Of a DNA stretch of 64,000 bases, positions 1-8,898 are shown piece after piece. The notes below the pieces were generated by a model that worked only from the letters and a program-made list of their open reading frames with translations, searched no databases and was not told where the DNA came from. The position numbers were made by a program, and so were the translations under genes. The stretch is from Streptomyces carminius (GTDB lineage: Bacteria; Actinomycetota; Actinomycetes; Streptomycetales; Streptomycetaceae), in contig NZ_PGGW01000022.1 in NCBI RefSeq assembly GCF_002794255.1, positions 41,820-105,819 of the forward strand. Reading direction: 5' to 3'. How positions within the stretch are numbered: position 1 is the first letter of the stretch; every line of letters begins with the position of its first letter.

Positions 1-2
1 AG

Positions 3-1526
3 ATGTACGACATCGTCGACATCCCGGCCGAGCTCGCCGAGACCGCCGAGGAGTGGCGCGGCAAGCTCCTGGAGGCCGTCGCCGAGAACGACGAGGAGCT
101 GATGGAGCTGTACCTGGAGGGCGAGGAGCCCAGCCAGGAGCAGCTCTACGCGGCGATCCGCCGTATCACCATCGACTCCGGCAAGGGCGGCGGCACCACC
201 GTCACCCCGGTGTTCTGCGGCACCGCGTTCAAGAACAAGGGCGTCCAGCCCCTGCTCGACGCGGTCGTGCGGTACCTGCCCTCCCCGGTCGACATCGAGG
301 CGATCGAGGGCCAGTCGGTCAAGGACGCCGAAGAGGTCATCAAGCGCAGGCCCTCCGAGGAGGAGCCGCTCGCCGCGCTGGCCTTCAAGATCGCGAGCGA
401 CCCGCACCTGGGCAAGCTGACCTTCATCCGGATCTACTCGGGCCGCCTGAACGCGGGCACCCAGGTGCTGAACTCCGTGAAGGGCAGGAAGGAGCGCATC
501 GGCAAGATCTACCGGATGCACGCGAACAAGCGTGAGGAGATCGACAGCGTGGGTGCCGGCGACATCGTCGCCGTCATGGGTCTGAAGCAGACCACCACGG
601 GCGAGACCCTCTGCGACGCGAGCGCTCCGGTGATCCTGGAGTCCATGGACTTCCCGGCCCCGGTGATCGAGGTCGCCATCGAGCCGAAGTCCAAGGGCGA
701 CCAGGAGAAGCTGGGTGTCGCCATCCAGCGGCTCGCCGAGGAGGACCCGTCCTTCCAGGTGAAGACGAACGAGGAGACCGGCCAGACCATCATCGCGGGC
801 ATGGGCGAACTGCACCTCGACGTGCTGGTCGACCGCATGAAGCGCGAGTTCAAGGTCGAGGCCAACGTCGGCAAGCCGCAGGTCGCCTACCGGGAGACCC
901 TGCGCCGGGCCGTCGAGCGGGTCGACTACACGCACAAGAAGCAGACTGGTGGTTCCGGCCAGTTCGCGAAGGTGCAGATCGCGGTCGAGCCCCTGGAGGG
1001 CGACGGCTACGAGTTCGTCAACAAGGTGACCGGTGGCCGCATCCCCAAGGAGTACATCCCCTCCGTGGACGCGGGCTGCCAGGAGGCCATGGAGTTCGGT
1101 GTGCTGGCGGGCTACCCGCTCACCGGCGTACGGGTGACGCTGCTCGACGGCGCCTACCACGACGTCGACTCCTCCGAGATGGCGTTCAAGATCGCCGGTT
1201 CCATGGCCTTCAAGGAGGCCGCCCGCAAGGCCAGCCCGGCCCTGCTGGAGCCGATGATGGCCGTCGAGGTGACCACGCCCGAGGACTACATGGGCGACGT
1301 GATCGGTGACATCAACTCCCGCCGTGGCCAGATCCAGGCCATGGAGGACCGCGCCGGCGCCAAGCTCGTCAAGGGCCTGGTTCCGCTGTCGGAGATGTTC
1401 GGCTACGTCGGCGACCTGCGCAGCAAGACCTCCGGTCGCGCGAGCTACTCGATGCAGTTCGACTCCTACGCCGAGGTTCCCCGGAACGTCGCGGAGGAGA
1501 TCATCGCGAAGGTCAAGGGCGAGTAG
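3..1526 (+). CDS. fusA: Elongation factor G, C-terminal part (cut by window edge)
   Basis: EF-G is the GTPase that translocates tRNA and mRNA on the ribosome and, with ribosome recycling factor, splits terminated ribosomes. About 507 of the usual roughly 700 residues are present; the N-terminal GTPase motifs lie upstream of base 1. Visible parts are the end of the G domain ([20 protein letters not shown], where the family normally has this helix), domain II, domain III ([13 protein letters not shown]) and domains IV-V ([15 protein letters not shown], then [20 protein letters not shown]). The reading frame is open to base 1, so the start is not in the window. tuf follows after 236 bases, as in the str operon. 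Nothing suggests a resistance-type paralogue. Confidence 0.98.
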   Translation: MYDIVDIPAELAETAEEWRGKLLEAVAENDEELMELYLEGEEPSQEQLYAAIRRITIDSGKGGGTTVTPVFCGTAFKNKGVQPLLDAVVRYLPSPVDIEAIEGQSVKDAEEVIKRRPSEEEPLAALAFKIASDPHLGKLTFIRIYSGRLNAGTQVLNSVKGRKERIGKIYRMHANKREEIDSVGAGDIVAVMGLKQTTTGETLCDASAPVILESMDFPAPVIEVAIEPKSKGDQEKLGVAIQRLAEEDPSFQVKTNEETGQTIIAGMGELHLDVLVDRMKREFKVEANVGKPQVAYRETLRRAVERVDYTHKKQTGGSGQFAKVQIAVEPLEGDGYEFVNKVTGGRIPKEYIPSVDAGCQEAMEFGVLAGYPLTGVRVTLLDGAYHDVDSSEMAFKIAGSMAFKEAARKASPALLEPMMAVEVTTPEDYMGDVIGDINSRRGQIQAMEDRAGAKLVKGLVPLSEMFGYVGDLRSKTSGRASYSMQFDSYAEVPRNVAEEIIAKVKGE

Positions 1527-1762
1527 CGCACGTTTCGTGTCGCTATCCACCCTTTAGGCTGGAGCACAACGAGCACAACAAGGCATTCGGGGCGTCCCGC
1601 CTCCGGACCACGTAGGTTCGGCGGCGGGCCCCCGGCGGCCCCGCCCCCAGAATCGAAACGGTCAAGGGCGTCCCCTCGGGGTCCTGACCGGTTCGGCACG
1701 ACCACCTGAACCCCTTCCGCAGAGCGCGGGGGAGTACAGCACCAGTCCACAGGAGGACCCCA

Positions 1763-2956
1763 GTGGCGAAGGCGAAGTTCGAGCGGACTAAGCCGCACGT
1801 CAACATCGGCACCATCGGTCACATCGACCACGGTAAGACCACCCTTACCGCGGCGATCACCAAGGTGCTGCATGACGCGTACCCCGACCTGAACGAGGTC
1901 TCGGCGTTCGAGAACATCGACAAGGCTCCCGAGGAGCGGCAGCGCGGTATCACCATCTCCATCGCGCACGTCGAGTACCAGACGGAGTCGCGTCACTACG
2001 CCCACGTCGACTGCCCGGGTCACGCGGACTACATCAAGAACATGATCACCGGTGCCGCCCAGATGGACGGTGCCATCCTCGTGGTCGCCGCCACCGACGG
2101 CCCCATGCCGCAGACCAAGGAGCACGTGCTCCTGGCCCGCCAGGTCGGCGTCCCCTACATCGTCGTCGCGCTGAACAAGTCCGACATGGTGGACGACGAG
2201 GAGATCATGGAGCTCGTCGAGCTCGAGGTCCGTGAGCTGCTCTCCGAGTACGAGTTCCCGGGTGACGACCTGCCGGTCGTCCGCGTCTCGGCGCTGAAGG
2301 CGCTCGAGGGCGACCAGAAGTGGGCCGACTCCGTCCTCGAGCTGATGAAGGCCGTCGACGAGTCGATCCCGGAGCCCGAGCGCGAGGTCGAGAAGCCGTT
2401 CCTGATGCCCATCGAGGACGTCTTCACCATCACCGGCCGCGGTACGGTCGTCACCGGCCGTATCGAGCGCGGTGTGCTCAAGGTGAACGAGGAAGTCGAG
2501 ATCATCGGCATCAAGGAAGAGAAGACCAAGACCACGGTCACCGGCATCGAGATGTTCCGGAAGCTGCTGGACGAGGGTCAGGCCGGTGAGAACGTCGGTC
2601 TGCTGCTCCGCGGCATCAAGCGCGAGGACGTCGAGCGCGGCCAGGTCATCATCAAGCCGGGCACCGTCACCCCGCACACGGAGTTCGAGGCCCAGGCGTA
2701 CATCCTGTCGAAGGACGAGGGTGGCCGCCACACCCCGTTCTTCAACAACTACCGCCCGCAGTTCTACTTCCGCACCACCGACGTGACCGGCGTGGTGACC
2801 CTCCCCGAGGGCACCGAGATGGTCATGCCGGGCGACAACACCGAGATGAAGGTTCAGCTCATCCAGCCTGTCGCCATGGAGGAGGGCCTGAAGTTCGCCA
2901 TCCGCGAGGGTGGCCGGACCGTGGGCGCCGGCCAGGTCACCAAGATCGTCAAGTGA
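1763..2956 (+). CDS. tuf: Elongation factor Tu
   Basis: EF-Tu carries aminoacyl-tRNA to the ribosomal A site as a GTP complex. The 397-residue length is typical of tuf1-type proteins. The G motifs are all present: GHIDHGKT near residue 19, DCPGH near 81 and NKSD near 136, followed by the two beta-barrel domains. The GTG start at 1763 is preceded by a perfect AGGAGG at 1751-1756. The 236-base spacer after fusA probably holds a tuf-specific promoter, since streptomycete tuf is known to be expressed at a higher level than fusA; I cannot fix its boxes. A strong hairpin follows the stop codon. Confidence 0.99.
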   Translation: MAKAKFERTKPHVNIGTIGHIDHGKTTLTAAITKVLHDAYPDLNEVSAFENIDKAPEERQRGITISIAHVEYQTESRHYAHVDCPGHADYIKNMITGAAQMDGAILVVAATDGPMPQTKEHVLLARQVGVPYIVVALNKSDMVDDEEIMELVELEVRELLSEYEFPGDDLPVVRVSALKALEGDQKWADSVLELMKAVDESIPEPEREVEKPFLMPIEDVFTITGRGTVVTGRIERGVLKVNEEVEIIGIKEEKTKTTVTGIEMFRKLLDEGQAGENVGLLLRGIKREDVERGQVIIKPGTVTPHTEFEAQAYILSKDEGGRHTPFFNNYRPQFYFRTTDVTGVVTLPEGTEMVMPGDNTEMKVQLIQPVAMEEGLKFAIREGGRTVGAGQVTKIVK

Positions 2957-3004
2957 CCCGGTCCGCCGCCTGCCGTTAGGCGGCACCGCCGGCTCCGGCC
3001 GGCG

Positions 3005-3043
3005 AGAGGGCCCGTACGACCGATGAGGTCGTACGGGCCCTCT
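3005..3043. terminator. Bidirectional hairpin terminator between tuf and vapC
   Basis: Perfect 17-bp inverted repeat (3005-3021 with 3027-3043) around a 5-base loop GATGA, followed by TTTCG. It ends tuf and could equally end the convergent vapBC transcript. Confidence 0.9.
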
Positions 3044-3101
3044 TTCGTCGTGCGGGGCGGGACCCCGCCCGGCCGTCCGGCGCCGCGGTGCCGGAGCGCC
3101 G

Positions 3102-3518
3102 TCAGGCCGGTGCGGCGTACACGTTGCGCTCGGAGAGCTCGGGAACGAACCGGGCGGCGGTACGGAAGTCGGCGTCGTCGTGCAGCACGGTCAGGCCATG
3201 GTGGGCTGCCGTCGCGCAGACCAGCCAGTCCACGGCGGAGAGGCTCCGGTGCTGTCCTCGCTGGGCGAGGCGGTACTGGCAGCTCTCGATCCACCGCCAG
3301 GCGGTCTTCGGGACCGGGACGTCCGGATAGAGGTCGGTGAACATCCCCGTCATCCGGTCATACTCGTCGAGGCTGCGCGCGGACTGGCGGAACTCCGTAC
3401 GCTGCGGCGCACACGAGCCGATCGCGCCCTCGTCGAACTCATGTCCCCAGAGGTCGTTGAGCTTGCGGTCGCGCTGAAGGCGCCAGACGGCGGTGGAGTC
3501 GGCGAGGTAGCGGATCAT
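3102..3518 (-). CDS. vapC: PIN-domain ribonuclease toxin (VapC-like)
   Basis: Toxin of a type II toxin-antitoxin pair. PIN domains are Mg-dependent endoribonucleases, often cutting tRNA or rRNA. The 138-residue length fits VapC. The acidic residues expected for the active site are visible: D7 in [10 protein letters not shown]42 in QRTEF, D97 in [11 protein letters not shown] and the HDDADF cluster near 114. The ATG at 3518 lies 5 bases after the stop of the upstream antitoxin gene, so translation is probably coupled. The target RNA cannot be read from the sequence. Upstream in-frame ATGs exist but would overlap the antitoxin gene. Confidence 0.87.
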   Translation of the reverse strand: MIRYLADSTAVWRLQRDRKLNDLWGHEFDEGAIGSCAPQRTEFRQSARSLDEYDRMTGMFTDLYPDVPVPKTAWRWIESCQYRLAQRGQHRSLSAVDWLVCATAAHHGLTVLHDDADFRTAARFVPELSERNVYAAPA

Positions 3519-3523
3519 CTCTG

Positions 3524-3781
3524 TCAGGCCGCGCCCTTCCCGGCGTCCGCGTCCATGCCGCCCGGTGTATCGCCCTTCTCGGCCGCGTGACGCCGCCAGA
3601 AGTCGTCCTCGTCCCACTGCCGGGACTCCTCGAAGTGGCGCATCCGCGCCTCGGTACGGGAACGGCGCTCGACGTACTCCCGCAGGGCCATGTTGACCAT
3701 CTCCTTCTTCGTTCTGGCCCCGGAGAGCCGCATGGCCTCCGTGAGCGCTTCGTCGTCGATGTCGATCTGGGTGGCTGACAT
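3524..3781 (-). CDS. vapB: VapB-like antitoxin (ribbon-helix-helix type)
   Basis: Predicted 85-residue antitoxin. The N-terminal half (TQIDIDDEALTEAMRLSG, then TKKEMVNMALREYVERR) matches the ribbon-helix-helix DNA-binding pattern of VapB/COG5450-type proteins. The C-terminal part is charged and probably wraps around the PIN toxin. I chose the ATG at 3781 because GGAGG lies just upstream and the family pattern begins there; an ATG nine codons earlier is possible but has no better ribosome site. It shares an operon with the downstream PIN gene. Autoregulation is likely through the inverted repeat at 3797-3824. Confidence 0.85.
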   Translation of the reverse strand: MSATQIDIDDEALTEAMRLSGARTKKEMVNMALREYVERRSRTEARMRHFEESRQWDEDDFWRRHAAEKGDTPGGMDADAGKGAA

Positions 3782-3796
3782 GGGAAGCCTCCAAGG

Positions 3797-3824
3797 CATT
3801 GGCTTCATACAAGGATAGCCAATG
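3797..3824 (-). promoter_or_regulatory. Likely VapB operator
   Basis: A perfect 8-base inverted repeat, CATTGGCT at 3797-3804 and AGCCAATG at 3817-3824, has a 12-base spacer 16 bases upstream of the vapB start. A repeated CATACAA (3806-3812 and 3827-3833) lies within and beside it. The tract is AT-rich for this genome. Position and symmetry suit autoregulation by a ribbon-helix-helix antitoxin, which is an inference. Confidence 0.5.
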
Positions 3825-3937
3825 TCGCATACAAAAATGCGGGAAGCCGGTCATGCTCCCGGGGTGGGGGAGGGGCTGGCTAGGATCACCGCAGCGGTCC
3901 GGGCCGGACCGGCGGAACGCACGAGGGGGATCCACAC

Positions 3938-4417
3938 ATGCGCAGGACCGTCATCACCACGCCCGTCCTGGCCGCGGCGGCCGTACTGCTGCTGGCGGGC
4001 TGCGGCGGCGGGGACGGCGATGGCGGGGGCGCCGAGAAGGACACGCCGTCGGCCGGGCGGAGCGAGCAGCCGGAGAAGGACGGGGGCGACGGCGGCGAGA
4101 AGGACGGCGCCAAGGGCGACGAGGTGACACGCGAGGTCACCCTGGAGGTCGAGGGCACCGGGAAGACCCAGATCGCCTATGTCGCGGGCAGCAACGCCAC
4201 CGAGCAGGTCACCCTGCCGTGGAGCAAGACGGTCGAGCTCTCCCTGACGCCCGCGGAGCAGAAGGTCGGCGTCCTGGTGTCCGTCCTGCCCGGCACGGTG
4301 CAGGACTTGGACGGGCAGCTCAAGCCCGCGCCGTGCGCCATCGAGGTGGACGGCGAGCAGGTCGACGACAACAACGACGGGCGGGACGTCACCGGCTGCA
4401 CACACCTGCTGAAGTGA
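3938..4417 (+). CDS. MmpS-like membrane-anchored lipoprotein
   Basis: 159-residue predicted lipoprotein. A short basic N-terminus and hydrophobic stretch end in LLLAGC, a good lipobox with the Cys at residue 22. A low-complexity Gly/Asp/Glu/Lys linker runs to about residue 65. The C-terminal half has the pattern of the MmpS accessory family: a YVAGSNATEQVTLPW-type core, then two Cys framing IEVDGEQV and a final TGC. In mycobacteria MmpS works with MmpL (RND) exporters; no MmpL is next to it, so a role in export is only inferred from family. It is monocistronic, ending at the hairpin 4421-4451. Confidence 0.75.
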   Translation: MRRTVITTPVLAAAAVLLLAGCGGGDGDGGGAEKDTPSAGRSEQPEKDGGDGGEKDGAKGDEVTREVTLEVEGTGKTQIAYVAGSNATEQVTLPWSKTVELSLTPAEQKVGVLVSVLPGTVQDLDGQLKPAPCAIEVDGEQVDDNNDGRDVTGCTHLLK

Positions 4418-4420
4418 TGC

Positions 4421-4451
4421 CGCCGGGGCGCTCCGGGCGCGCGCCCCGGCG
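4421..4451 (+). terminator. Hairpin terminator after the MmpS-like gene
   Basis: Perfect 11-bp inverted repeat CGCCGGGGCGC / GCGCCCCGGCG (4421-4431 and 4441-4451) with a 9-base loop, starting 3 bases after the stop codon. No T-run, which is usual for streptomycete terminators. Confidence 0.7.
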
Positions 4452-4608
4452 ACGGACGCACCTTCCCCGGACGGACGAGGCACCGGCAGCCGTACGGCGC
4501 GGAAGCTGACCATGGCGGGAACACGCTGTTGCTCTCCGTGCTCACTCGCTGCCATTCTGTCGACGGGAACCGTTCCCATCCGGGGAGCGGGCCGGGAGGA
4601 GGCAGGGC

Positions 4609-4878
4609 ATGACTCGTCCGTGGGAAGCCGATCCCGCCGCGTCGTTCGCCCGGCGGCTGGGCAGATCGGCCGAGGACGGCAAGAAGTCCAAGGGGGACAC
4701 GGGCTGCCCGGACATCTGGGAGCTCGACAACGGCGATGTCGCCGTGATCGGCCGCGACCTGACCGAGGTCTACGCCTCCCGCCTCCCGGCGGGTGTCAGC
4801 GTGGCCGCCGACGAGCGGCTGGTGGTCATCCCCGGCGTCATGCTCCGGGTGGCGAAGCCGGACATCGCCGATGCGTGA
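4609..4878 (+). CDS. Small conserved protein upstream of DUF6879
   Basis: 89-residue soluble protein without a signal peptide or membrane segment. It begins with a charged stretch and then has a WELDNGDVAVIGRDL core rich in beta-type residues. I recognise it only as the small partner often found before DUF6879 genes in streptomycetes; no function is known to me. Its last bases overlap the start of the next gene (ATG at 4871, stop ending at 4878), so the two are almost certainly translated together. The ATG at 4609 has GGAGGCAGGG upstream. Confidence 0.7.
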   Translation: MTRPWEADPAASFARRLGRSAEDGKKSKGDTGCPDIWELDNGDVAVIGRDLTEVYASRLPAGVSVAADERLVVIPGVMLRVAKPDIADA

Positions 4879-5497
4879 CCGCCTCCCGCCGCGCCTGGAC
4901 CGCTCCGCCGGAGAGTATCTGGACCTGGCCGCGTACCAGAGCGACTTCGCCGCCCACCGGAGGGCGGCGCACGGCCGGGACTCCTGGAAGTTCGAGCGCC
5001 GCCAGTACTTCGAGGAGGACGACGCCAGCCGGGACGCCCTGCGCCGCGGCGACTGGCCCGAGGCGCTGCGCCTGCTGGAGGACGACCGGCCGGAGCTGCG
5101 GGAGACCGCCGCGGAGGACGGGCGGATCGGGCACACCTTCCACCGGGTGCGCGTGGTCGAGGAGCCGCTGACGCCGTACGTGCAGTGGGAGCTCCACTCG
5201 CTGCGCATGCAGGCCGAGTACGGCAAGAGGATCCGGGTCGTCGACGCCGTCGTGCTGCGGGAGGCCGAGAGCGGTGGCCCGCTGCCCGAGGTGGTCGTGC
5301 TGGGCGGCCGGGTCCTGTACGAGGTCGTCTACAGCGGGTCCGGCGCGCTCGAGGGCGCCGTCCGCTTCACCGATCCCGCGCTGATCGGGGGATGGGCGCG
5401 GTTCGTCCAGGAGGCGTACGCGTCCGGTGAGGACGTGGCCTCCTACTTCGACCGGCGGGTGGCGGGGTTGCCGCCGCCGCAGCTCACCGGGAGCTGA
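4871..5497 (+). CDS. DUF6879 family protein
   Basis: 208-residue cytoplasmic protein. The core has the WKFERRQYFEE motif near residue 38 and a VRVVEEPLTPYVQWEL segment near 95, which I associate with DUF6879, a streptomycete family of unknown function usually found beside small partner or regulatory genes. It overlaps the preceding gene by 8 bases. Its stop (5495-5497) lies in the same frame as the downstream STAND gene with no intervening stop, so the two coding regions are separated only by this TGA and 75 bases. A role in a STAND-centred signalling or defence unit is inferred from context only. Confidence 0.75.
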   Translation: MRDRLPPRLDRSAGEYLDLAAYQSDFAAHRRAAHGRDSWKFERRQYFEEDDASRDALRRGDWPEALRLLEDDRPELRETAAEDGRIGHTFHRVRVVEEPLTPYVQWELHSLRMQAEYGKRIRVVDAVVLREAESGGPLPEVVVLGGRVLYEVVYSGSGALEGAVRFTDPALIGGWARFVQEAYASGEDVASYFDRRVAGLPPPQLTGS

Positions 5498-5572
5498 CCG
5501 ATCGGCGGCCACGACGAGCGGCGGGAGAACCCCGGCGGCACCCACTCGGAGCTGTCGGGGTCCTCGCGCGAC

Positions 5573-7909
5573 GTGGTGCAGGCCGGCAGCGTGTCCGGCG
5601 GCGTCCACTTCCACGGCCCCGGTGCGCCGGACCCGCACCGGAGCCCGCCGCCACGCCAACTGCCCGGTTCGCCGCGGAAGTTCGTCAACCGCGCGGACGA
5701 GCTGGAGCGGCTGGACGCGCTGCTCGTCCCGGACGGCGGCGACGGCGGCGACGGCGCCGCGGGGGTGTCGGTGTGCGTGGTCGCCGGGACGCCCGGCGCG
5801 GGCAAGACCTCGCTGGCCCTGCGCTGGGCCCACCGGGTGAAGGACCGCTTCCCCGACGGGCAGCTCTACGTCAACCTGCGCGGCTACGACCCGCGCGAAC
5901 CGGTCACCGCGCACCAGGCCCTGCACCACTTCCTGACCGGGCTCGGCGTGCCCGCCGGCGCGGTGCCCGCGGACGCGGAGGCGGCCGCGGCCCTGTACCG
6001 CTCGCTGCTGGCCGACCGCGGTGTCCTGGTCGTCCTGGACAACGCCGCCACCGTCGAGCAGGTCAGACCGCTGCTGCCGGGCAACCCGCGGTGCCTGGTC
6101 CTCGTCACCAGCCGGGGACGGCTGTCGGGGCTGGCCGTGCGCGACGGCGCGGAACGGATCACCCTGGGCACCCTGCCGGAGGACGAGGCGGTCGCGCTGC
6201 TGCGCGCCATCACGGCGGGCTACCGGGCCGGGGACGACCCGGAGAGGCTGACCGAACTGGCCAGGCTGTGCGCGCGGCTGCCGCTGGCGCTGCGGATCGC
6301 CGCCGAACGCGCGGCCGGCAGCCCGTACACGGGCCTGGACGACCTGATCGCGGACCTGCGCGACGAGTCGGCGCTGTGGGACGTCCTGAGCACCGGCGAC
6401 GACGCCGAGGCGGACGCGGTGCGGACGGTGTTCGCCTGGTCCTACCGCGCGCTGCCCGAGGCGGCCGCCCGGGTCTTCCGCCTGCTGGGCCTGCACCCGG
6501 GGCCGGAGGTCGGGCTGGGCGCGGCGGCGGCGCTGGCCGGGGTCACGGCGCGGCGGGCCCGGCAGGTGCTGGACACCCTGGTGGGGGCGCACCTGCTGGA
6601 GCAGACCGCCCCGGACCGCTACGAGTTCCACGACCTGCTGCGGGCCTACGCCACCGACCAGGCCCGCTCGGAGGAGCCCCCGGAGGGCCGGTCGGCCGCG
6701 CTGCGCCGCCTGCTGGACTGGTACCTGCACACCGCCCGCGCGGCCGGGGAGCGGATCGCCTCGCTGCGGGCCCCGGCCGGGACGGGGCGACCGGACGAGG
6801 GCGTCGTACCGATGTCGTTCTCCGACTACGACCAGGCGGTCGACTGGGCCGAGCGGGAGCACGCCAACCTCCTGGCCGCGGTGCGCGCCGCCGAGCGGTC
6901 CGGTCTCGACCGGCACGCCCGCCTGCTCACCGAGGTCCTCTTCGCCGCACAGGCCCCGTCCGCCCCCGCCGCCGACTGGATCACCGTCGCCGACGCCGGT
7001 CTCGCCGCCGCCCGCCGCCTCGGCGACCGGCCGGGCGAGGCCACGCTGCTGCACTGCCTCGGCTTCGCCCACCGCCAGCTCAACCACCTCACCGAGGCGG
7101 CCCGCTGCCACGAGCGCTCCCTGGCCGTCCGGCGCGAACTGGGGGACGAGCCGGGCGAGGCGGAGGCCCTCAACGCCCTCGGCCTGGTCTGCCTGCGCGG
7201 CAGACGGCTCGACCGGGCCGAGGAGCGGTTCGACCGGGCGATCGGGATCTTCCGCCGGCTGGGCGCCGTGCGGCGGGAACTGGTGGCCCTCGCCAACCGG
7301 GCCGAGACGCGCCACGCGGCGGGCCGCCCCGACCGGGCCGCCGCCGACCTGGACGGGGTCCTGCCCGCGCACCGCGCCGCCGGGGAGAAGGCGCTGCTGG
7401 GCAACGCGCTGCGCGTCCGCAGCCTGATCCGGCTCGAGAGCGGCAGCCCGCGGCAGGCGCTGGACGATGCCGCCGAAGCCGTCGAACTGGCCCTGGAACT
7501 GCGGGACCACACCCTGGAGGGCTACTGGCTGATCGCCCTCGGAGACGCCCAGCGCGCCCTCGGCCGGTACGGGGACGCCCTGGCCTCGTACCACCGCTCC
7601 GCGCTCCTCCACCGGCGGCTGGGGGACCGCAGCCGGGAGGCGCTGGCGTGGCAGGGCGCGGGCGAGACCTATCTGCTGATGCGCCGCCCGGCGGAGGCGG
7701 CCGACTTCCACCGCAGGGCCGCCGCCGTACACGCGGAGCTGGGCGACGACTGGCACCACGCCCTCGCGCTCGACGCCCGGGCGAGGGCACTGGCGGACGA
7801 GGACCCCGCGCTTGCCCGCGCCCTGCGGCAGCGGGCCGTGCGCCTCCTCGCCCCGTACGGCGACGACCGCGCGGCCCGGGTGCGGCGGCGGCTGGGCGGG
7901 GACGGCTGA
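5573..7909 (+). CDS. STAND NTPase: NB-ARC plus TPR protein
   Basis: 778-residue signal-transduction ATPase. Walker A is GTPGAGKTS near residue 72 and Walker B-like VLVVLDNA is near 152. The GxP-type motif LPLALRIAAERAAG is near 237, followed by a winged-helix segment and YEFHDLLRAYA near 350. Tetratricopeptide-type helices fill roughly residues 440-770. Unlike AfsR/SARP regulators there is no N-terminal DNA-binding domain. STAND proteins switch between closed and oligomeric states on ligand sensing by the repeats; in bacteria they act as regulators or defence sensors. The first usual start is GTG at 5573, but family-like sequence (HSELSG) continues upstream in frame, so the true N-terminus is uncertain. 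Confidence 0.85.
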   Translation: MVQAGSVSGGVHFHGPGAPDPHRSPPPRQLPGSPRKFVNRADELERLDALLVPDGGDGGDGAAGVSVCVVAGTPGAGKTSLALRWAHRVKDRFPDGQLYVNLRGYDPREPVTAHQALHHFLTGLGVPAGAVPADAEAAAALYRSLLADRGVLVVLDNAATVEQVRPLLPGNPRCLVLVTSRGRLSGLAVRDGAERITLGTLPEDEAVALLRAITAGYRAGDDPERLTELARLCARLPLALRIAAERAAGSPYTGLDDLIADLRDESALWDVLSTGDDAEADAVRTVFAWSYRALPEAAARVFRLLGLHPGPEVGLGAAAALAGVTARRARQVLDTLVGAHLLEQTAPDRYEFHDLLRAYATDQARSEEPPEGRSAALRRLLDWYLHTARAAGERIASLRAPAGTGRPDEGVVPMSFSDYDQAVDWAEREHANLLAAVRAAERSGLDRHARLLTEVLFAAQAPSAPAADWITVADAGLAAARRLGDRPGEATLLHCLGFAHRQLNHLTEAARCHERSLAVRRELGDEPGEAEALNALGLVCLRGRRLDRAEERFDRAIGIFRRLGAVRRELVALANRAETRHAAGRPDRAAADLDGVLPAHRAAGEKALLGNALRVRSLIRLESGSPRQALDDAAEAVELALELRDHTLEGYWLIALGDAQRALGRYGDALASYHRSALLHRRLGDRSREALAWQGAGETYLLMRRPAEAADFHRRAAAVHAELGDDWHHALALDARARALADEDPALARALRQRAVRLLAPYGDDRAARVRRRLGGDG

Positions 7910-7943
7910 GGCCCCGGGCGGACCGGGCGCGAGCGGGGGACGG

Positions 7944-8705
7944 TCAGCCGGCGGGCTTCTCCCACACCGAGACGTGCTTGTCGCTCTCGCCGGTGAACGG
8001 CTCCCGCGTCCAGTCCGCCCACCGCTCGCGCAGCCGCATCCCGGCCAGCCGCGCCATCAGGTCCAGCTCCGCCGGCCACACGTACCGGAAGGGGATCGAC
8101 CGGAACGAGCCGCGCCCGTCGACCACCTCGACGTAGTTCGAGCTCATCGCCTGGGTGGCGGGGTCGTAGAGGTCGTACGCCCATCCGGTGGGGCTGGTCC
8201 GGAACGGCACGGCGCTCTGCCCCGGCGGGAGCCTGCGCAGGTCGGGGACGCCGACCTCGACGACGAAGCAGCCGCCGGGCTCCAGGTGCGCGGCGGCGTT
8301 GCGGAAGCAGTCCACCTGCGCGTCCTGCGTCGTCAGGTTGCCGATGGTGTTGAAGACCAGATACGCGAGGGAGAACGCCCCCGCCACCCGCGTCGTGGCG
8401 AAGTCGCCGACGGTCACGCCGATCGTGTCGCCGCCCGGTTTGGCGCGCAGCCGGGCGACCATCGCCCGGGACAGGTCGATGCCGTGGACCGGCACCCCGC
8501 GCCGCGCCAGCGGCAGCGCGACGCGGCCCGTCCCGACGCCCAGCTCCAGGGCCCGGCCGCTCCCGCCGCGGTCGGCCAGTTCCGCCAGGAAACCGACCAT
8601 CGGTTCCAGGGCCTGCGGTGTGGACATCTCCGCCGTCGACTCGTCGTACGCCGCCGCGACGCTCTCCCCGAAGTAGCCGTCCTCGCCGTTCTCGTCGTCG
8701 GTCAT
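7944..8705 (-). CDS. Class I SAM-dependent methyltransferase
   Basis: 253-residue soluble enzyme of the Rossmann methyltransferase fold. Motif I reads ELGVGTGRVALPLA near residue 50, followed by an acidic motif II region (HGIDLSRAMV). The middle has VFNTIGNLTTQDAQ, similar to a Methyltransf_25 group common in actinomycetes. The substrate cannot be predicted. The ATG at 8705 was chosen because the aligned part begins there; more N-terminal in-frame ATGs would run into the divergent promoter. It is convergent with the STAND gene (34 bases apart) and divergent from the sulfotransferase-like gene, so it is probably monocistronic. Confidence 0.85.
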   Translation of the reverse strand: MTDDENGEDGYFGESVAAAYDESTAEMSTPQALEPMVGFLAELADRGGSGRALELGVGTGRVALPLARRGVPVHGIDLSRAMVARLRAKPGGDTIGVTVGDFATTRVAGAFSLAYLVFNTIGNLTTQDAQVDCFRNAAAHLEPGGCFVVEVGVPDLRRLPPGQSAVPFRTSPTGWAYDLYDPATQAMSSNYVEVVDGRGSFRSIPFRYVWPAELDLMARLAGMRLRERWADWTREPFTGESDKHVSVWEKPAG

Positions 8706-8898
8706 GCCGCGACGGTACTGCGGGGCGCCCGCGCGACGCTCCCGGTTTTCCGCCGCGGCACGCGGGAAGGCGGCAGCCGGTTGCACCGCCGCGCCCTTCC
8801 TCACACTCCCCTCACCGGCCTCTCATCTCGTGCTCACCACACCCCTCTAGCGTCCGGGCAGGCCCGGGCCCGGGAGCCGAGGAGTGGAGGGGACGGAC

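Noticed and set aside
1466..2986. 506-codon minus-strand frame opposite tuf
   Set aside because: Asp/Leu/Val-rich shadow of the highly biased tuf codons; no domain.
4838..7759. 973-codon minus-strand frame opposite the STAND gene
   Set aside because: Low-complexity Gln/Arg/Gly product and full overlap with a gene that has clear Walker motifs.
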